Part shown: positions 34,447-45,380 of the stretch, piece after piece
Position numbering within the stretch: position 1 is the stretch's first letter
How the letters are laid out: each line of letters opens with the position of its first letter
NCBI RefSeq assembly: GCF_001039355.2
Contig: NW_019774081.1
Coordinates: 537,327-601,326 of the forward strand
DNA: 64,000 bases
Direction: 5' to 3'
Origin: Lingula anatina
Taxonomy: Eukaryota > Brachiopoda > Lingulata > Lingulida > Lingulidae
Translations under genes and position numbers: made by a program
Notes under the pieces: model-generated
The model's input: the letters and a program-made list of their open reading frames with translations, nothing else
The model's database searches: none
What the model was told of the DNA's origin: nothing

Positions 34447-34705
34447 TGCCTGTCTTACATGTTGGCTTTGGTGTCTGGTGCGTTGTCGTGTGCGTTGTTG
34501 GTCGCGTTGTCGGGTGTATCCTGGTGGGACGTGCAGTGGTCTGCCTATATCTTCCTGGACAGTTCCACTTCGTTGGTCTTCTACCGGTACAACAGAGATG
34601 TGTTTTCCAACAGAGATGTCTCGCACCAAGGCGTTGAACCCCTGCAGTGTGTACACGGTAGACGGTGCAGACTACAAGAAGCAGAAGCAGTAGAGGAACA
34701 CGCAT
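34447..34705 (-). CDS. second copy of lectin first exon (signal peptide and Thr/Pro linker)
   Basis: Same 259 bp and phase as 31312-31570, differing at a few residues (for example MRVPLLLLLL). No lectin-domain exons follow before the contig join at 33991. It is either an allelic duplicate of lectin gene 2 exon 1 or an orphan exon. Confidence 0.75.
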
Positions 34706-35984
34706 GCCGCACGGTGTAATGTTACCCTACTGGTAAGGGAAACTATTGACAACGCCCGAGTTAGAAAGGCACAGAGAGCAAAAGGTGGGTCCTTCACACG
34801 ACACGCGCTAAGCAAGTGACAGTGCTTAAGTTTTCTGACCAGGACACTGGTACTGCCCATATATACGACAATCACTCGGCAACAGGTGCTTTGAGACGCT
34901 ATCTGTGACGTAACTGCCTGATGTGACGACATGTTTCATAACCACTCGGTGTTGGAATAACTTGTGAATTAAATTTAATTAGGACAAATTTTCAATGTTA
35001 TTTCCGATAAAAAATTATGCAATATATTTAGAGAGGGGTATAAACTGAAGAAAATTGTTATGTCATTGAGACGATATGAGACGATATCCGAATGGTTTTA
35101 TTTGCCAAATACATGAAAAACAAACCAAAATTAATAATTTGTTGAAATATATACGACATTACGTTTGAGAGTGGACTTGGTCAAAGGAAAATACAGGATT
35201 CACATGTGATCAGTCTCGGTAAACTATATCTTGCAAAAGTATAAATTTAATTGATTCATTTTAGTAGTTCGTTTACCATTTTAGTCCTCATTTTAACAAA
35301 TGGCGTTATGCGAAAATGGGTCACGAACCAAATCTCACATAGACAAGATCATTTCAACATTTCACAAATAAAGTTATTACATTTTGATTACGTAATGGAG
35401 AAGTTTTATTTTTTATTGTTATAAACTATTTGTGCGAGCAGTCTTATCAAAACAAAGAAATATTCAAAATTTAATATAAATACCATTCTGTAAGCCTATA
35501 GTATAATTTTACAAATGGCAAAAACTCAAATAATTTCTCTCGCTTTGCTTGTGATAGATGGTAAACTGATGAAAGTCGAAATAATGAAGCTGACAGAAAC
35601 GTAAGAAGTAATAAACAAACAACTGAAAAGCCATCCTATTCAAAACTAGAACTTTATTTTCCAAACAAGAGTAATCCAGTCCCCTCAACAATATATTTCA
35701 TGTACACCTATGGTTTGCATGTCCAGGTCAATAAAACCCTATGTTGTCATATCCGTTTATGGTATTGTTCCAACATCAGTCTGTCTACCTGATAACAGGT
35801 ACTCTAGAAATACTGTCTGCATAATGATTGAGGCTGCCTTATTTTTTCTCTTTGTCCGCATATTCCGCATATTTCACTCTGAACAGCAACATCCGTATAC
35901 CGGAAACGGCCAAAGACAAGTGTACGTGTATGCTAGGTGAGGAAAAAAGTCAGCAATTTGAAATATGTGTTTTCCCGCCCAGGT

Positions 35985-36080
35985 TTAGGTATCTGACACC
36001 TTGGTCAAAATGCGGTCCATGATCCAGCCAGGCAGTAGAGGTCCCAGGATGGCCATCAGCTGGAATATTGAGAACAATGC
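35985..36080 (-). CDS. SDR exon 6, copy B (last exon)
   Basis: Acceptor tgttcag|GCA at 36080; 31 codons and a stop at 35985. Hydrophobic (ILGPLLPGWIM) with the ending KVSDT. It joins in phase 0 with exon 5 at 36532, giving DKYK-ALFS. Reading through exon 5 instead would end at a stop at 36430 with a less family-like tail. Confidence 0.75.
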   Translation of the reverse strand, partial: ALFSIFQLMAILGPLLPGWIMDRILTKVSDT

Positions 36081-36531
36081 CTGAACATGTAAAATAGACA
36101 CACAAAAAAAGATACAATCAAAATTACACCTGACACATTAACAGTCACATTGGACACATTTATATTGTCAGAATGCCTCATGAAACATACATTGAAATTA
36201 TAAGTTACTGCCTGTGGAATGATGAAATGGCAGTTAACAATGGATTTATGGTGAATGGATTTCTTCAGGAATGTGTAAAGTTTTTTAAGCCTGGCAAAAA
36301 AGACACTGGCATGTTAATGGGGGGGAGGGGTAGCCACCACAAAAAAAAAATGTAATCGAATTTAGTCCATTTTCCCTGAAAACTGCATCAATAACTCCAA
36401 ACAAACAACTAAATAAGTTAGATTCTTAACTAACAAGCCAACAAAGGCAAAGCATAAAACTCCTTGGCGTTGTTGAAAAATATCTCTGTGACCCCTCCCC
36501 AAATTCCTCTTCCTGGAAGTGTCACTAGTAC

Positions 36532-36771
36532 CTTATACTTGTCCACTAGAGAGGTGCTGCCCCCTATCAGGTATCTGTCTCTAGGCACCACTGACAGCAG
36601 CGCATCTTCGAACGCGTCAATGACAGGAGTGACGTCAGTTGCTGAGCCAGTAGCATCTCCGCCAATGAAATTCAGCACATTACTCACGGTCTTGTCTTTG
36701 GGGTAGGCCTCTTTCAGCTCGGTGCTCATGGATTCCCATTGTTCGATCATCTGAGGGCGGATTTTTTCAAT
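36532..36771 (-). CDS. SDR exon 5, copy B
   Basis: 240 bp, phase 0/0, acceptor ttttttag|ATT, donor AAG|gtacta. It encodes the same 80-residue segment as 33401-33640, with Leu for Arg in STSLVDKYK. Confidence 0.8.
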
Positions 36772-36965
36772 CTAAAAAAGAAATCTTTGGGACTTTAAGT
36801 TTTATTTATGTATATACAGCTCCGGTAAGGAACATGATGGCTTTAGAAGGTTATAGAGAAGTTAAAATGAATGCGATAAAACACACTCGGAAATATATGG
36901 GAATTGTGTTTATCTCCATTGAAATGACTTTATGAACATGCAAGATGAATATGCCTTCTTCTAAT

Positions 36966-37180
36966 AGCTCATGACCAATGAAACTATCCTTCTACGATCC
37001 AACTCCGAGGGGACTTGCAAAATTAAAGATAAACAGATCATCACGCCTCCTCTCCTTTCCAAAGTACTCGTATAATCACTCGACGCCAGGAGGTGTCGTC
37101 TTAATGTGATTGCAATTAGCAAGAGACCAGCGAAGTTGGCATGATCTATGTGGAACGATAGTTTCATTGAGAATGCGCCC
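36966..37180. mobile_element. foldback element copy in SDR intron 4
   Basis: The left arm (aatgaaactatccttctacg, atccaactccgaggggactt) and right arm (agcaagagaccagcgaagtt, gaacgatagtttcattgaga) are inverted relatives. The same family occurs at 33837-33985 (cut by the join), 42485-42741 (right arm only), 61031-61284 and 61671-61831. Non-coding. Confidence 0.75.
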
Positions 37181-37195
37181 TTCCAGGATGCTTAC

Positions 37196-37380
37196 ATCTA
37201 CGATGGCTGTTGCTCCACCAAAGTGTCCGGGCTCTACGATGACGACATCCACTCCAAATGACGTCATTTCCCGTCGAAGGCAATCCGAGAAACATTCTGC
37301 GGCAAACTTGCTGCAACTGTACACAGATTCCAGAGGATAAACCACCAGACCTTTCACGCTTGTCACGTTCACAATTCTCC
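37196..37380 (-). CDS. SDR exon 4, cassette B
   Basis: Acceptor tttcag|GG at 37380, donor GAT|gtaagc at 37196; 185 bp. It carries the catalytic Ser (RIVNVTSVKG) and the YxxxK motif (VYSCSK), then FSDCLRREMTSFGVDVVIVE and PGHFGGATAIVD. Confidence 0.85.
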
Positions 37381-37957
37381 CTGAAATGATAAAAAATTCT
37401 TCTGGAAAGAAGACCACGATGATCGAGATTAGTTTGGTCCACAGGGTACCCTCGACCAGAAGCTTGGTGCGTGATGAATGACGTTATTTCTGAAATTCTG
37501 TGTTGAAAATCTCGCCGGAAAGTCTGAGAAGTGTACACATAATTTGCCAGAGGAATATCCGCAAATGTCTTAAGAAAAGTCTCTATATGTAGTTCTGGTA
37601 GAGTCCTGGCCTTATTTCTCCAATATAATTTGCAATCTTTCGTGTCTTTTTCCAACTTGTAGACGCGCCCTAAGATGCTCATTTTTTAAAAGTACCCATG
37701 TGTCCAGATGTATGTGTCATGTACCACACTTAGTTACTTTAATTATTTTGTTCTACAAGGGGAAGTAAAAGAAACTGGACAAAAAATTACCACTTTCCAG
37801 TTTTTTTGATTATTCGCGATGAAGCAAGTAACAAAGATTCATTGCTTTTTCTGAAAAAATAAATAAAACAGATAATGCCATACTAATAATAAATACGCAA
37901 AAATAGAACACATGCCTCCATCTCTATATTTTTGAAAAAATCCCAAAGGCTCGTATT

Positions 37958-37959
<2 letters not shown>

Positions 37960-38007
<48 letters not shown>
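37960..38007. repeat. (GA)n microsatellite
   Basis: A GA run just downstream of SDR exon 3 cassette B. A GA run at the same place after cassette A exon 3 (43494-43526) shows the introns are homologous. Confidence 0.95.
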
Positions 38008-38011
<4 letters not shown>

Positions 38012-38064
38012 TGAGAGAGGGTGGTAGTATAATATATTAACAAATATGGAAAGGCCTTTCGTAC

Positions 38065-38217
38065 CTTTAGACTTTCTTATAAGTGGAAGAAAAGCCTTTG
38101 AAATACGAATCATCCCATAAAGATTGATGTCCATGCATGCCTGGTAGCCGTCCAGGGGAGTAATTTCCACCGCTCCTAGGGGGTTGACGCCGGCGTTGTT
38201 TACCACGGCCCAGAACT
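38065..38217 (-). CDS. SDR exon 3, cassette B
   Basis: Acceptor tttgtgtag|AG, donor AAAG|gtacga. It carries WAVVNNAGVNPLGAVEITPL, including the NNAG motif, then INLYGMIRISKAFLPLIRKS. Differs from cassette A at about 7 of 51 residues. Confidence 0.85.
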
Positions 38218-40733
38218 CTACACAAATCAGAGGACTATTTCATTTGGGCATATATATAGGCCATTTGAAAAATGATGGATAGTTGTAGATTATCTCGAAG
38301 CTTACTTTAATCAAGTAATTATATCGATATAATTCCCTGCTTTAATCAATAAAGTCTCTCACTAGCAATAGCATTCAATGAACTTTTGTTCAGTTTTGTC
38401 AATAACGAGTATATTCGAGTATATGTCCGGCTCTTCCTTTCATACAGCACTTTTCTTTGGCAAGAGGATAACTATAATAGTCTACGTATTTTTAGACCAA
38501 TGGATTAATTAATCATCCTTTGCATATAAAATCTCGAAGGTTTCATGTGGGAAATATGTACATGTAGCTCTTCTCTTGTGGTCTTCTTATTTTTAAATAT
38601 AAAAAAGCCAAATATATGTGCATATGTTAGAAATTTAACATTATATACATGTATATAGAGTCATTTTTACCAAAACTTGCAAAATGTTCAGATATTATCA
38701 AGATTGCCCTAATGTAAAAAAGAACAAATTGTATCTGTTTCAGAGGGTCACAAAAATGATATTTTTCTCCAGGTTTACATATAAATGTGTCAAACATAAA
38801 AAAACGAAATCGCACAATAAAAAACCCTATTAAATGCTCAAAATGGGTTTGATTATTCTACATGCATTATGGATATTGTTTAGGTTTAAAGAAGCTACTT
38901 TTATGTGAAAATAGTTTCATTGGATCTCAGCTTTGATAGTCAGAAAGTTTTCATTTATGATGGGGGGGGGGCGAGAGGGACTAACAAGTCATCATCAAGA
39001 CTTAGATAATTACTTGTTCACCTTCACCTGATCAGGTAAATCAGTTGTGACCAAGTCTGTCAGAGTGAACAGACGAAACAGTCAACAGGTAAATCAAATA
39101 TCTGGTTCTATCATTAAGGAAAACTTTCTGACTATCAAAGCAACCGTTATGTCTTGATGGCAATAGGGCAACTTAAAAAAGCAAATGTAACAGTTGCCTT
39201 TTCATTACAGTAAATCTATCAATTGCTTAGTATAATTATTTTATCTATAATCAGTAATTGACACATATTTTTTCACCAAAAACCTGACAGATGACAGCCA
39301 AAATAGGTAAACTGACATCAATGCAATAGTTCCTTTCATCATTATATGCCCGTGCATTATTTACCCAATGCCGGTCAGGAGTGAAAAAAAAACATATAAA
39401 ATCGTCTGTTCTTGTGGCAGAATGGAGATGGAAATGGAGAAAAATTAGGATGTAGGAAAAAGTTAAACCAAAAAGGCAAGGGGAATAAGAAGATTCAGAG
39501 GGGAAATTGACTGATTGAGTGTAGCTGATAAACCTGTGCCACATATATAAAAGAGATAAAAGAATTTTTTTTATTTTAACATCACTATCGTAAAAAAAAA
39601 AAGAAGAAGAAAGGCGGTAGCACAAGTAGGGAGGAAAAACAAAATTTAGATGATATAAGATCAGTTAAAATAAAAGGAGTGATTTATTCTTCCAGACGTC
39701 CAAACATAGTAAAGGTAGTGGAGCGCATGATAAAAGATTAAACAAACGATTTTGTCTGGAAATATGCCATTTTGCGATATTTTGTTGGGTGATGTGGAAC
39801 GTAGCCTACCAGGAAGGAAAGTGAGATATAAAGACAAAATTGTCTTTGGGCGACCAGTCTACATATTATTTATTAGTTTTTAATTTAAAAATCTGAATGG
39901 AGTCTTAACCAGCATAGGCAAAAAAAAGAAGACAACTAAAAAGCAGACAAAATCTAAAGTGTGCCGTATGCCACGGCAACCTAGAATTTTTTAATTATAC
40001 ATCAACTTTCACACCAGACGCCTCATAAAAAAGCACCATGTTGACTGGACATAGTTATAAGAAGAAAACAGACCTGCATAATTTCTTGTCTACATTACGA
40101 AAATTGAAAAGACATTAAGTCAGTCTGGAGGAAATAGTCCAAAACTAATGTATGTATAGAGCGCAGAATAGCAGATTCAGAAGTGCAAATTGTTGAAAAC
40201 ATGGGAATTTTATGATATTGAAAGCTGTTATCACTATTTGGTGAAGGATAATGAAGAAAAAGGGGCATTGGCCATCAGAATGAATATGTAATCGCTAGAA
40301 TTGCAAGTCATTCTTATGCGGTATTTTCCTCTAAAAAAAGTTTCGAAATTTTTGGTAGGGGTCCAAATTTTACATTGAGCTGAGTAATTATATAGAGAAA
40401 ATTAAGAAGATTTCATTTTACAGTTGTTAAAAAGTTAGGTCATAGGTGTAAAAGATTTATTCGTAATTCCATGTTATTTGCTATTAAAAATTAAAGCTGA
40501 AATTGAATCAGTCTGCTAAACAAGCCATAAAAAAAAATTAAACAATGTGATTTTCATTAATTATATCGAGTGTGCCCGTGGTAAATTTAAACTCAGCTGA
40601 AGAATATATTTCTGAGATAAATTTCTTGCCCTTGAATCCCATTGCCGAAGGTGGGGGGAGGTTCCTGTTTTTTTAGGAATGACAGGCCTCGGATGCAAAG
40701 TCGACCCTTGCCCCCCCCCCCCCCCCCCCCCCC
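38218..40733. other. SDR intron, non-coding
   Basis: Long AT-rich intron between cassette B exons 3 and 2, without recognised genes. It contains an imperfect inverted stretch around 38930-39140 (agtcagaaagttttc...gaaaactttctgactatca), which may be another foldback element. It ends in a poly-C tract at the N run. Confidence 0.5.
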
Positions 40734-41282
40734 NNNNNNNNNNNNNNNNNNNNNNNNNNNNNNNNNNNNNNNNNNNNNNNNNNNNNNNNNNNNNNNNNNN
40801 NNNNNNNNNNNNNNNNNNNNNNNNNNNNNNNNNNNNNNNNNNNNNNNNNNNNNNNNNNNNNNNNNNNNNNNNNNNNNNNNNNNNNNNNNNNNNNNNNNNN
40901 NNNNNNNNNNNNNNNNNNNNNNNNNNNNNNNNNNNNNNNNNNNNNNNNNNNNNNNNNNNNNNNNNNNNNNNNNNNNNNNNNNNNNNNNNNNNNNNNNNNN
41001 NNNNNNNNNNNNNNNNNNNNNNNNNNNNNNNNNNNNNNNNNNNNNNNNNNNNNNNNNNNNNNNNNNNNNNNNNNNNNNNNNNNNNNNNNNNNNNNNNNNN
41101 NNNNNNNNNNNNNNNNNNNNNNNNNNNNNNNNNNNNNNNNNNNNNNNNNNNNNNNNNNNNNNNNNNNNNNNNNNNNNNNNNNNNNNNNNNNNNNNNNNNN
41201 NNNNNNNNNNNNNNNNNNNNNNNNNNNNNNNNNNNNNNNNNNNNNNNNNNNNNNNNNNNNNNNNNNNNNNNNNNNNNNNNNN
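40734..41282. other. assembly gap, 549 N
   Basis: An N run flanked by poly-C tracts and atypical G+C-rich sequence. Frames drawn through it have no meaning. A fragment ending ctaaatccgccactg at about 41529-41543 resembles a MITE terminus. Confidence 0.98.
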
Positions 41283-41814
41283 AAAAGCCGGGCCCCGGGG
41301 CAAAAACGGCCCCTTCCCCCCCCCCCCCCCCCCCCAACGACCCCCCTTGGCGTGGGGTTCCGGGCCCGCTGAAGGGTCCCAAATTGTGTTTTTTTAGAGG
41401 ACAAACGGTGCCGTTTGGTGCGGTTTCGAACTATGATTCAGTTCGTAAAAATTCTAATTTCAAGGGTGTTTGAGATTTTTGTCAGAAATCGGAGGGGGGG
41501 GGGTTCAGGACCCCCCTGAACCCCCTCCCCCTAAATCCGCCACTGAATATGATATAATAATTTATGACAAGAATGATATTTTGGGTTCCGATAAAAACAT
41601 AACCCATTATTATGGTAACGACGGACATATATATGTGTCAACAATTTAGCTACTGATATTGTTAAATGGACTGACTGTGGCCATAGAAGTAAATATCAAT
41701 TGAAACAATTTGCAGTTTTTAGTGATGATAAATAAATAGAGAAAGTACAGAAAGAAACGTCTGTGTGAATTAATATTATTTCACTGTGTTAAACAAATGT
41801 ACTGAAACTCTTAC

Positions 41815-42021
41815 TCTTCCCAGTCGCATTGCAAGTTTTGCTGACAAAGTTAAAGGCAGCGTTCACTTCTTCGTCCTTGGTGATATCAAGCTGCAAGACA
41901 TGGACGTTGTCAGAGCACACCTCTTTCAATTTCATGGCACCTTGGCTGGATTCAGAGAGACAACCAGCGAACAAGGTGAGACCTCGCACGTCTAGGCGTT
42001 TAACTAGTTCGTGGCCTAAAC
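41815..42021 (-). CDS. SDR exon 2, cassette B
   Basis: Acceptor gttgcag|GT at 42021, donor AAGA|gtaaga at 41815; 207 bp. It completes TGCDTG-LGHEL and carries LTLFAGCLSESSQGAMKLKE, then NVHVLQLDITKDEEVNAAF, typical of the NAD-binding part of BDH1/RDH-like SDRs. Confidence 0.85.
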
Positions 42022-42183
42022 CTGCAACATATATGGCCTGATGTACGGTACATTGTTAAACACAAATTTAACCTTTAATTGACATTGAAATCATTAAATT
42101 GGTTATGAACGCGCTTTCATTGTGTACATATATCATATGATCATTGATAGTTTAGCCGCATAAACGTCTGTTAAGATACTTCN

Positions 42184-42488
42184 ATGCAGCATTCATTTTA
42201 AAACAAGTTGACCGCCAATTAAGCACGATTTTGCACCTTCAAGTACCGTGTCACGTTTTCATATCATGCATTTATTATTTCTACAAGTTTTCTCTGCCCA
42301 AAATGCGTAAAGAAAAAGTGCTATCTTACCATGTTGTTTAGAAAACTTCTTTTTCCTCCGACAACCCGTCTTCTTTGCCGTTCACCTCTATGTTAAAATG
42401 ACCACTCAGCTTCGTTTCTAACACCACTGCACGTCACTTCCGGCACAATTCTGACCAATGCTGATCTTCTCCGGTTCCCTTTAAAAGC
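42184..42488 (-). repeat. promoter-like dispersed repeat, copy 2 (inverted to 20393-20694)
   Basis: On the minus strand it reads accggagaagatcagcattg, then an ETS site ccggaagtgacgtgcag, then the caacATG|gtaaga. The end near 42184 abuts the n at 42183. It lies beside SDR exon 4 cassette A. Confidence 0.7.
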
Positions 42489-42543
42489 AAGAGACCAGTG
42501 AAGTTGGAATGATCTATGTAGAAAGATAGTTTCATTGGGAATG

Positions 42544-42714
42544 CAGGACCGTGGCCAGCAATTTCAAAAGGGGGGGGGGGGTCTTTTTCTGAAAAAGTGG
42601 ACCTTTTACCATGAAACCTTCATGTGCCTAGATAATTTTTTACCCAGAGGGGACCTTTTCCCAGCAAAAGGGGGATTCTTTCGAACCCCCCGAACCCCTC
42701 TGGCTACGGGCCTG
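42544..42714. mobile_element. 171-bp MITE with exact GAATG target-site duplication
   Basis: Termini CAGGACCGTGGCCAGCA and TGGCTACGGGCCTG; GAATG at 42539-42543 and 42715-42719. The uninterrupted site exists at about 37171-37175 (gagaatgcgccc) in the related foldback copy. It lies in the intron about 20 bp from the donor of SDR exon 4. Confidence 0.88.
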
Positions 42715-42738
42715 GAATGCACCCTTCCTCATGCTCAC

Positions 42739-42923
42739 ATCTACAATAGCTGTTGCTGCACCATAGTGCCCGGGCTCTACGATGACGACATCAACTCCAA
42801 ATGACGTTATTTCCCGTCGAAGGCAATCCGAGAAGCATTCTGCGGCATACTTGCTGCAACTGTACACAGATTCCAGAGGGTTAACCACCAGACCTTTCAC
42901 GCTTGTCACGTTCACAATTCTCC
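42739..42923 (-). CDS. SDR exon 4, cassette A
   Basis: Acceptor tttcag|GG, donor GAT|gtgagc; 185 bp. The catalytic Ser, Tyr and Lys are conserved (NVTSVKG, VYSCSK). About 6 % nucleotide and 5 of 61 residue differences from cassette B. Confidence 0.85.
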
Positions 42924-43488
42924 CTGAAATTATCAAAAATTCTTTTGGAAAGAAGATCACAATGACCAGGGTTAGTTTGGTCCACAGGGTGCCCTCGACC
43001 AGAAGCTTGGTGCGTGATGACGTTATTTCTGAAATTCTGTGTTGAAAATCTCGCCGGAGAGTCTGGGAAGTGTACACTAAATTTGCCAGAGGAATATTCG
43101 TAAATGTCTTATGAAAAGTCTTTATGTAGCCCTGGTAGAGGGTTGACTTTCTCTTTCAAAATAATTGCAATCTTTCGGGTCTGTTTCCAACTTGTAGACG
43201 CGTCCTACAATGTTCTTTTTTTTTTTCAAATACCCATGTGTCCAGATGTATATGCCATGTACCACACTTAGTTACTTAAATGATCTTGTTCTACCAGGGG
43301 AAGTAACAGAAACTGGACAAAAAATTACCACTTACCAGTTTTTTAGATTATTCGCGATGAAGCAGGTAATAAGATTCATTGCTTTTTCTGAGAAAAAATA
43401 ATCAGATTACGCCATACTAATAATGAATGTGCAAAAAATCACACATGTCTCCATCTGTATATTTTTGAAAAAATATCAAAGGCTGGCA

Positions 43489-43530
<42 letters not shown>

Positions 43531-45380
43531 GGGGTCAGTATTATATATTAAGAAATATGGAAATGCCTTTCTTACCTTTAGACTTTCTTATAAGTGGAAG
43601 AAAAGCCTTTGAAATCCGAACCATCCCATAAAGATTGACGGCCATACATGCCTGATAGCTGTCCACGGGTATCATTTCTACCGGACCAAGAGGGTTGACG
43701 CCGGCGTTGTTTACCACGGCCCAAAACTCTACACAAATCGGAGAGTTTTCTCGTTTTAGTAATACATATGGGCCATTTGAAAAAAATGGGTAGTTTTTCA
43801 AAATTGTTTAAACTATACTTGGGCTGTGTTCAGAATAGAAGTGCACGATAAAAAAACATATTGAAGTGATGTTAATGTGTTTCATTATTCTCTCACAGAT
43901 TTCAAAAATTAAAAGTTCCCAAGAAGCATAGTCTACATTGACTACATCACAGTATACATAGGCGAAAGTAAATATTACAGAAGTTTCCTCATGGCAGTTA
44001 GCCTATTTATTGCTTAGTTCAATGTTTGTATAATTAATCTTACTCTTCACAGTCGCATTACAAGTTTTGCTGACAAAGTTTAAGGCAGCGTTCACTTCGT
44101 CGTCCTTGGTGATATCCAACTGCAAGACGTGGACGTTGTCAGAGCACACCTCTTTCAATTTCTTGGCACCTTGGCTGGATTCAGAGAGACAACCAGCAAA
44201 CACGGTGAGACCTAGCACGTCTAGGCGTTTAGCTAGTTCGTGGCCTAAGCCTGCAACATATATGCCCTGATGAACGGTATATTTTAAAACAAGTTTAACC
44301 TTTAAAATAAATTTAACCTTTTTTTAACAAACATATTTTAGTTGTGTAGTGTAAGTGCTTTTATATGTGAATCCGTATGTTTTATCTAGGACACTCTTAA
44401 ATTTTTTTGTCGTTAAGCTCTGTAATTTTTTATCCATCTATTCCTAATAATTGATTTCCTAAGAAATTATTTCATGTATATGTAAAGTCTTCTGAACATG
44501 TTATAATGGATTTTAGTCTAAAAATAAATTTATTATTATTATTTAATTGACATGAAAATCATTACATTCGCTATGAACGTGCTTTGATTGTGTACATGTA
44601 CAGATATATCATATGCTCATTGATGGTATAGACGCATTTAAACGTCACCGGCAATAAAAAATTCACAAATGTGGAAACCTCTCTGTAATATACCTATAAC
44701 ATGCCTATACATTATTTAAATCGCCGTCAGCACCACTTTGCAGAGCTGCCAATGTATATGAAGTATATACTGCTTGTGTTTTAGTGTATTTCTGCTTCAT
44801 TATTAAAGATAAACACGACCGCTAAAATGGTCGCAAATGTCCATCAAAGCACTATTTTCTGTAAGATTCAAAATAGGGTAGCATACAGCCCACTCAGATT
44901 TTGATGAAAATTGGTGCATTTGTTCATTATACCCCCAACCATCACAATGAATACTTTGTATCCCCCTTTGTTGCCATGGCAACAGCACCTAAACATCTCT
45001 ACCCTAGAATGGTTCAGACGGTGATCTAGATCCTCCTTCATCACACAACCCTCCTATGTAAATACATATGACGGCACTGATGAGAATTCACACGTGTGCG
45101 GTAACCGACCCCCCCCCCCCCCCCCAATACCTTTACCTTGCTATCATGGATCATGGTTTTCCTGACTTTTTTAAAATATACCTGTATCGCATCCCGTTAC
45201 CAATACAGCCTTATTCCTATAATCTACCCTCCTCGCAGCTCTGTCCTTTTCTCTATTCAACCCGAGTACTCCTAGAAGGAGCACCGCAAAGAAGACAACA
45301 TTTAGGACTCCGGGTAAAAAGTTCGTGATCAGTAAACCAGACAGGCCTATGACGACAGCGGTACCTTCCTGCCACGGCAT
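42739..45380 (-). CDS. BDH1/retinol dehydrogenase-like short-chain dehydrogenase, 5' part (exons 1-4)
   Basis: Joining exon 1 (45380-45182), 2 (44250-44044), 3 (43728-43576), 4 (42923-42739), 5 (36771-36532) and 6 (36080-35985) gives 1080 nt, 359 residues, with all phases matching. Residues 7-45 are hydrophobic (membrane anchor). TGxxxGxG is at 62-69, NNAG at 142-145, and the catalytic Ser194, Tyr207 and Lys211 are present. The segments VFAGCL, AFLPLI, FSDCLR and VIDA are closest to D-beta-hydroxybutyrate dehydrogenase and retinol/17-beta-hydroxysteroid dehydrogenases (SDR9C group). A membrane-bound NAD-dependent alcohol/ketone oxidoreductase is likely; the substrate is open. Exons 5 and 6 are not found next to this cassette but only beyond cassette B. 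Confidence 0.75.
43494..43526. repeat. (GA)n microsatellite
   Basis: A GA run next to SDR exon 3 cassette A, homologous in position to 37960-38007. Confidence 0.95.
43576..43728 (-). CDS. SDR exon 3, cassette A
   Basis: 153 bp, acceptor tttgtgtag|AG, donor AAAG|gtaaga. WAVVNNAGVNPLGPVEMIPV with the NNAG motif. Confidence 0.85.
44044..44250 (-). CDS. SDR exon 2, cassette A
   Basis: 207 bp, acceptor gttgcag|GC, donor AAGA|gtaaga. GLGHELAKRLDVLGLTVFAG, then CLSESSQGAKKLKE. Confidence 0.85.

Larger units (their letters stand above)
33992..37116. repeat. duplicated segment, copy B (partner 30839-33984)
   Basis: It repeats lectin exon 1 (34705-34447), its promoter, SDR exon 6 and exon 5, and then continues into SDR exon 4, which copy A lacks. 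It is the left end of the next contig. Confidence 0.85.

Noticed and set aside
36430-36531. SDR ending by read-through of exon 5 to the stop at 36430
   Set aside because: The donor AAG|gtacta at 36532 joins in phase to an exon with a family-like tail at 36080-35985. The read-through tail differs between the two copies and is less conserved. It could still serve copy A, whose last acceptor is lost.
40561-41473. Five long open frames across the N run
   Set aside because: Translations of N bases and poly-C/poly-G flanks; no real sequence supports them.
42539-42804. MITE at 42544-42714 disrupting the SDR coding sequence
   Set aside because: A first reading placed it in exon 4, but the donor GAT|gtgagc at 42739 puts it in the intron, and the phase of exon 5 supports that donor.
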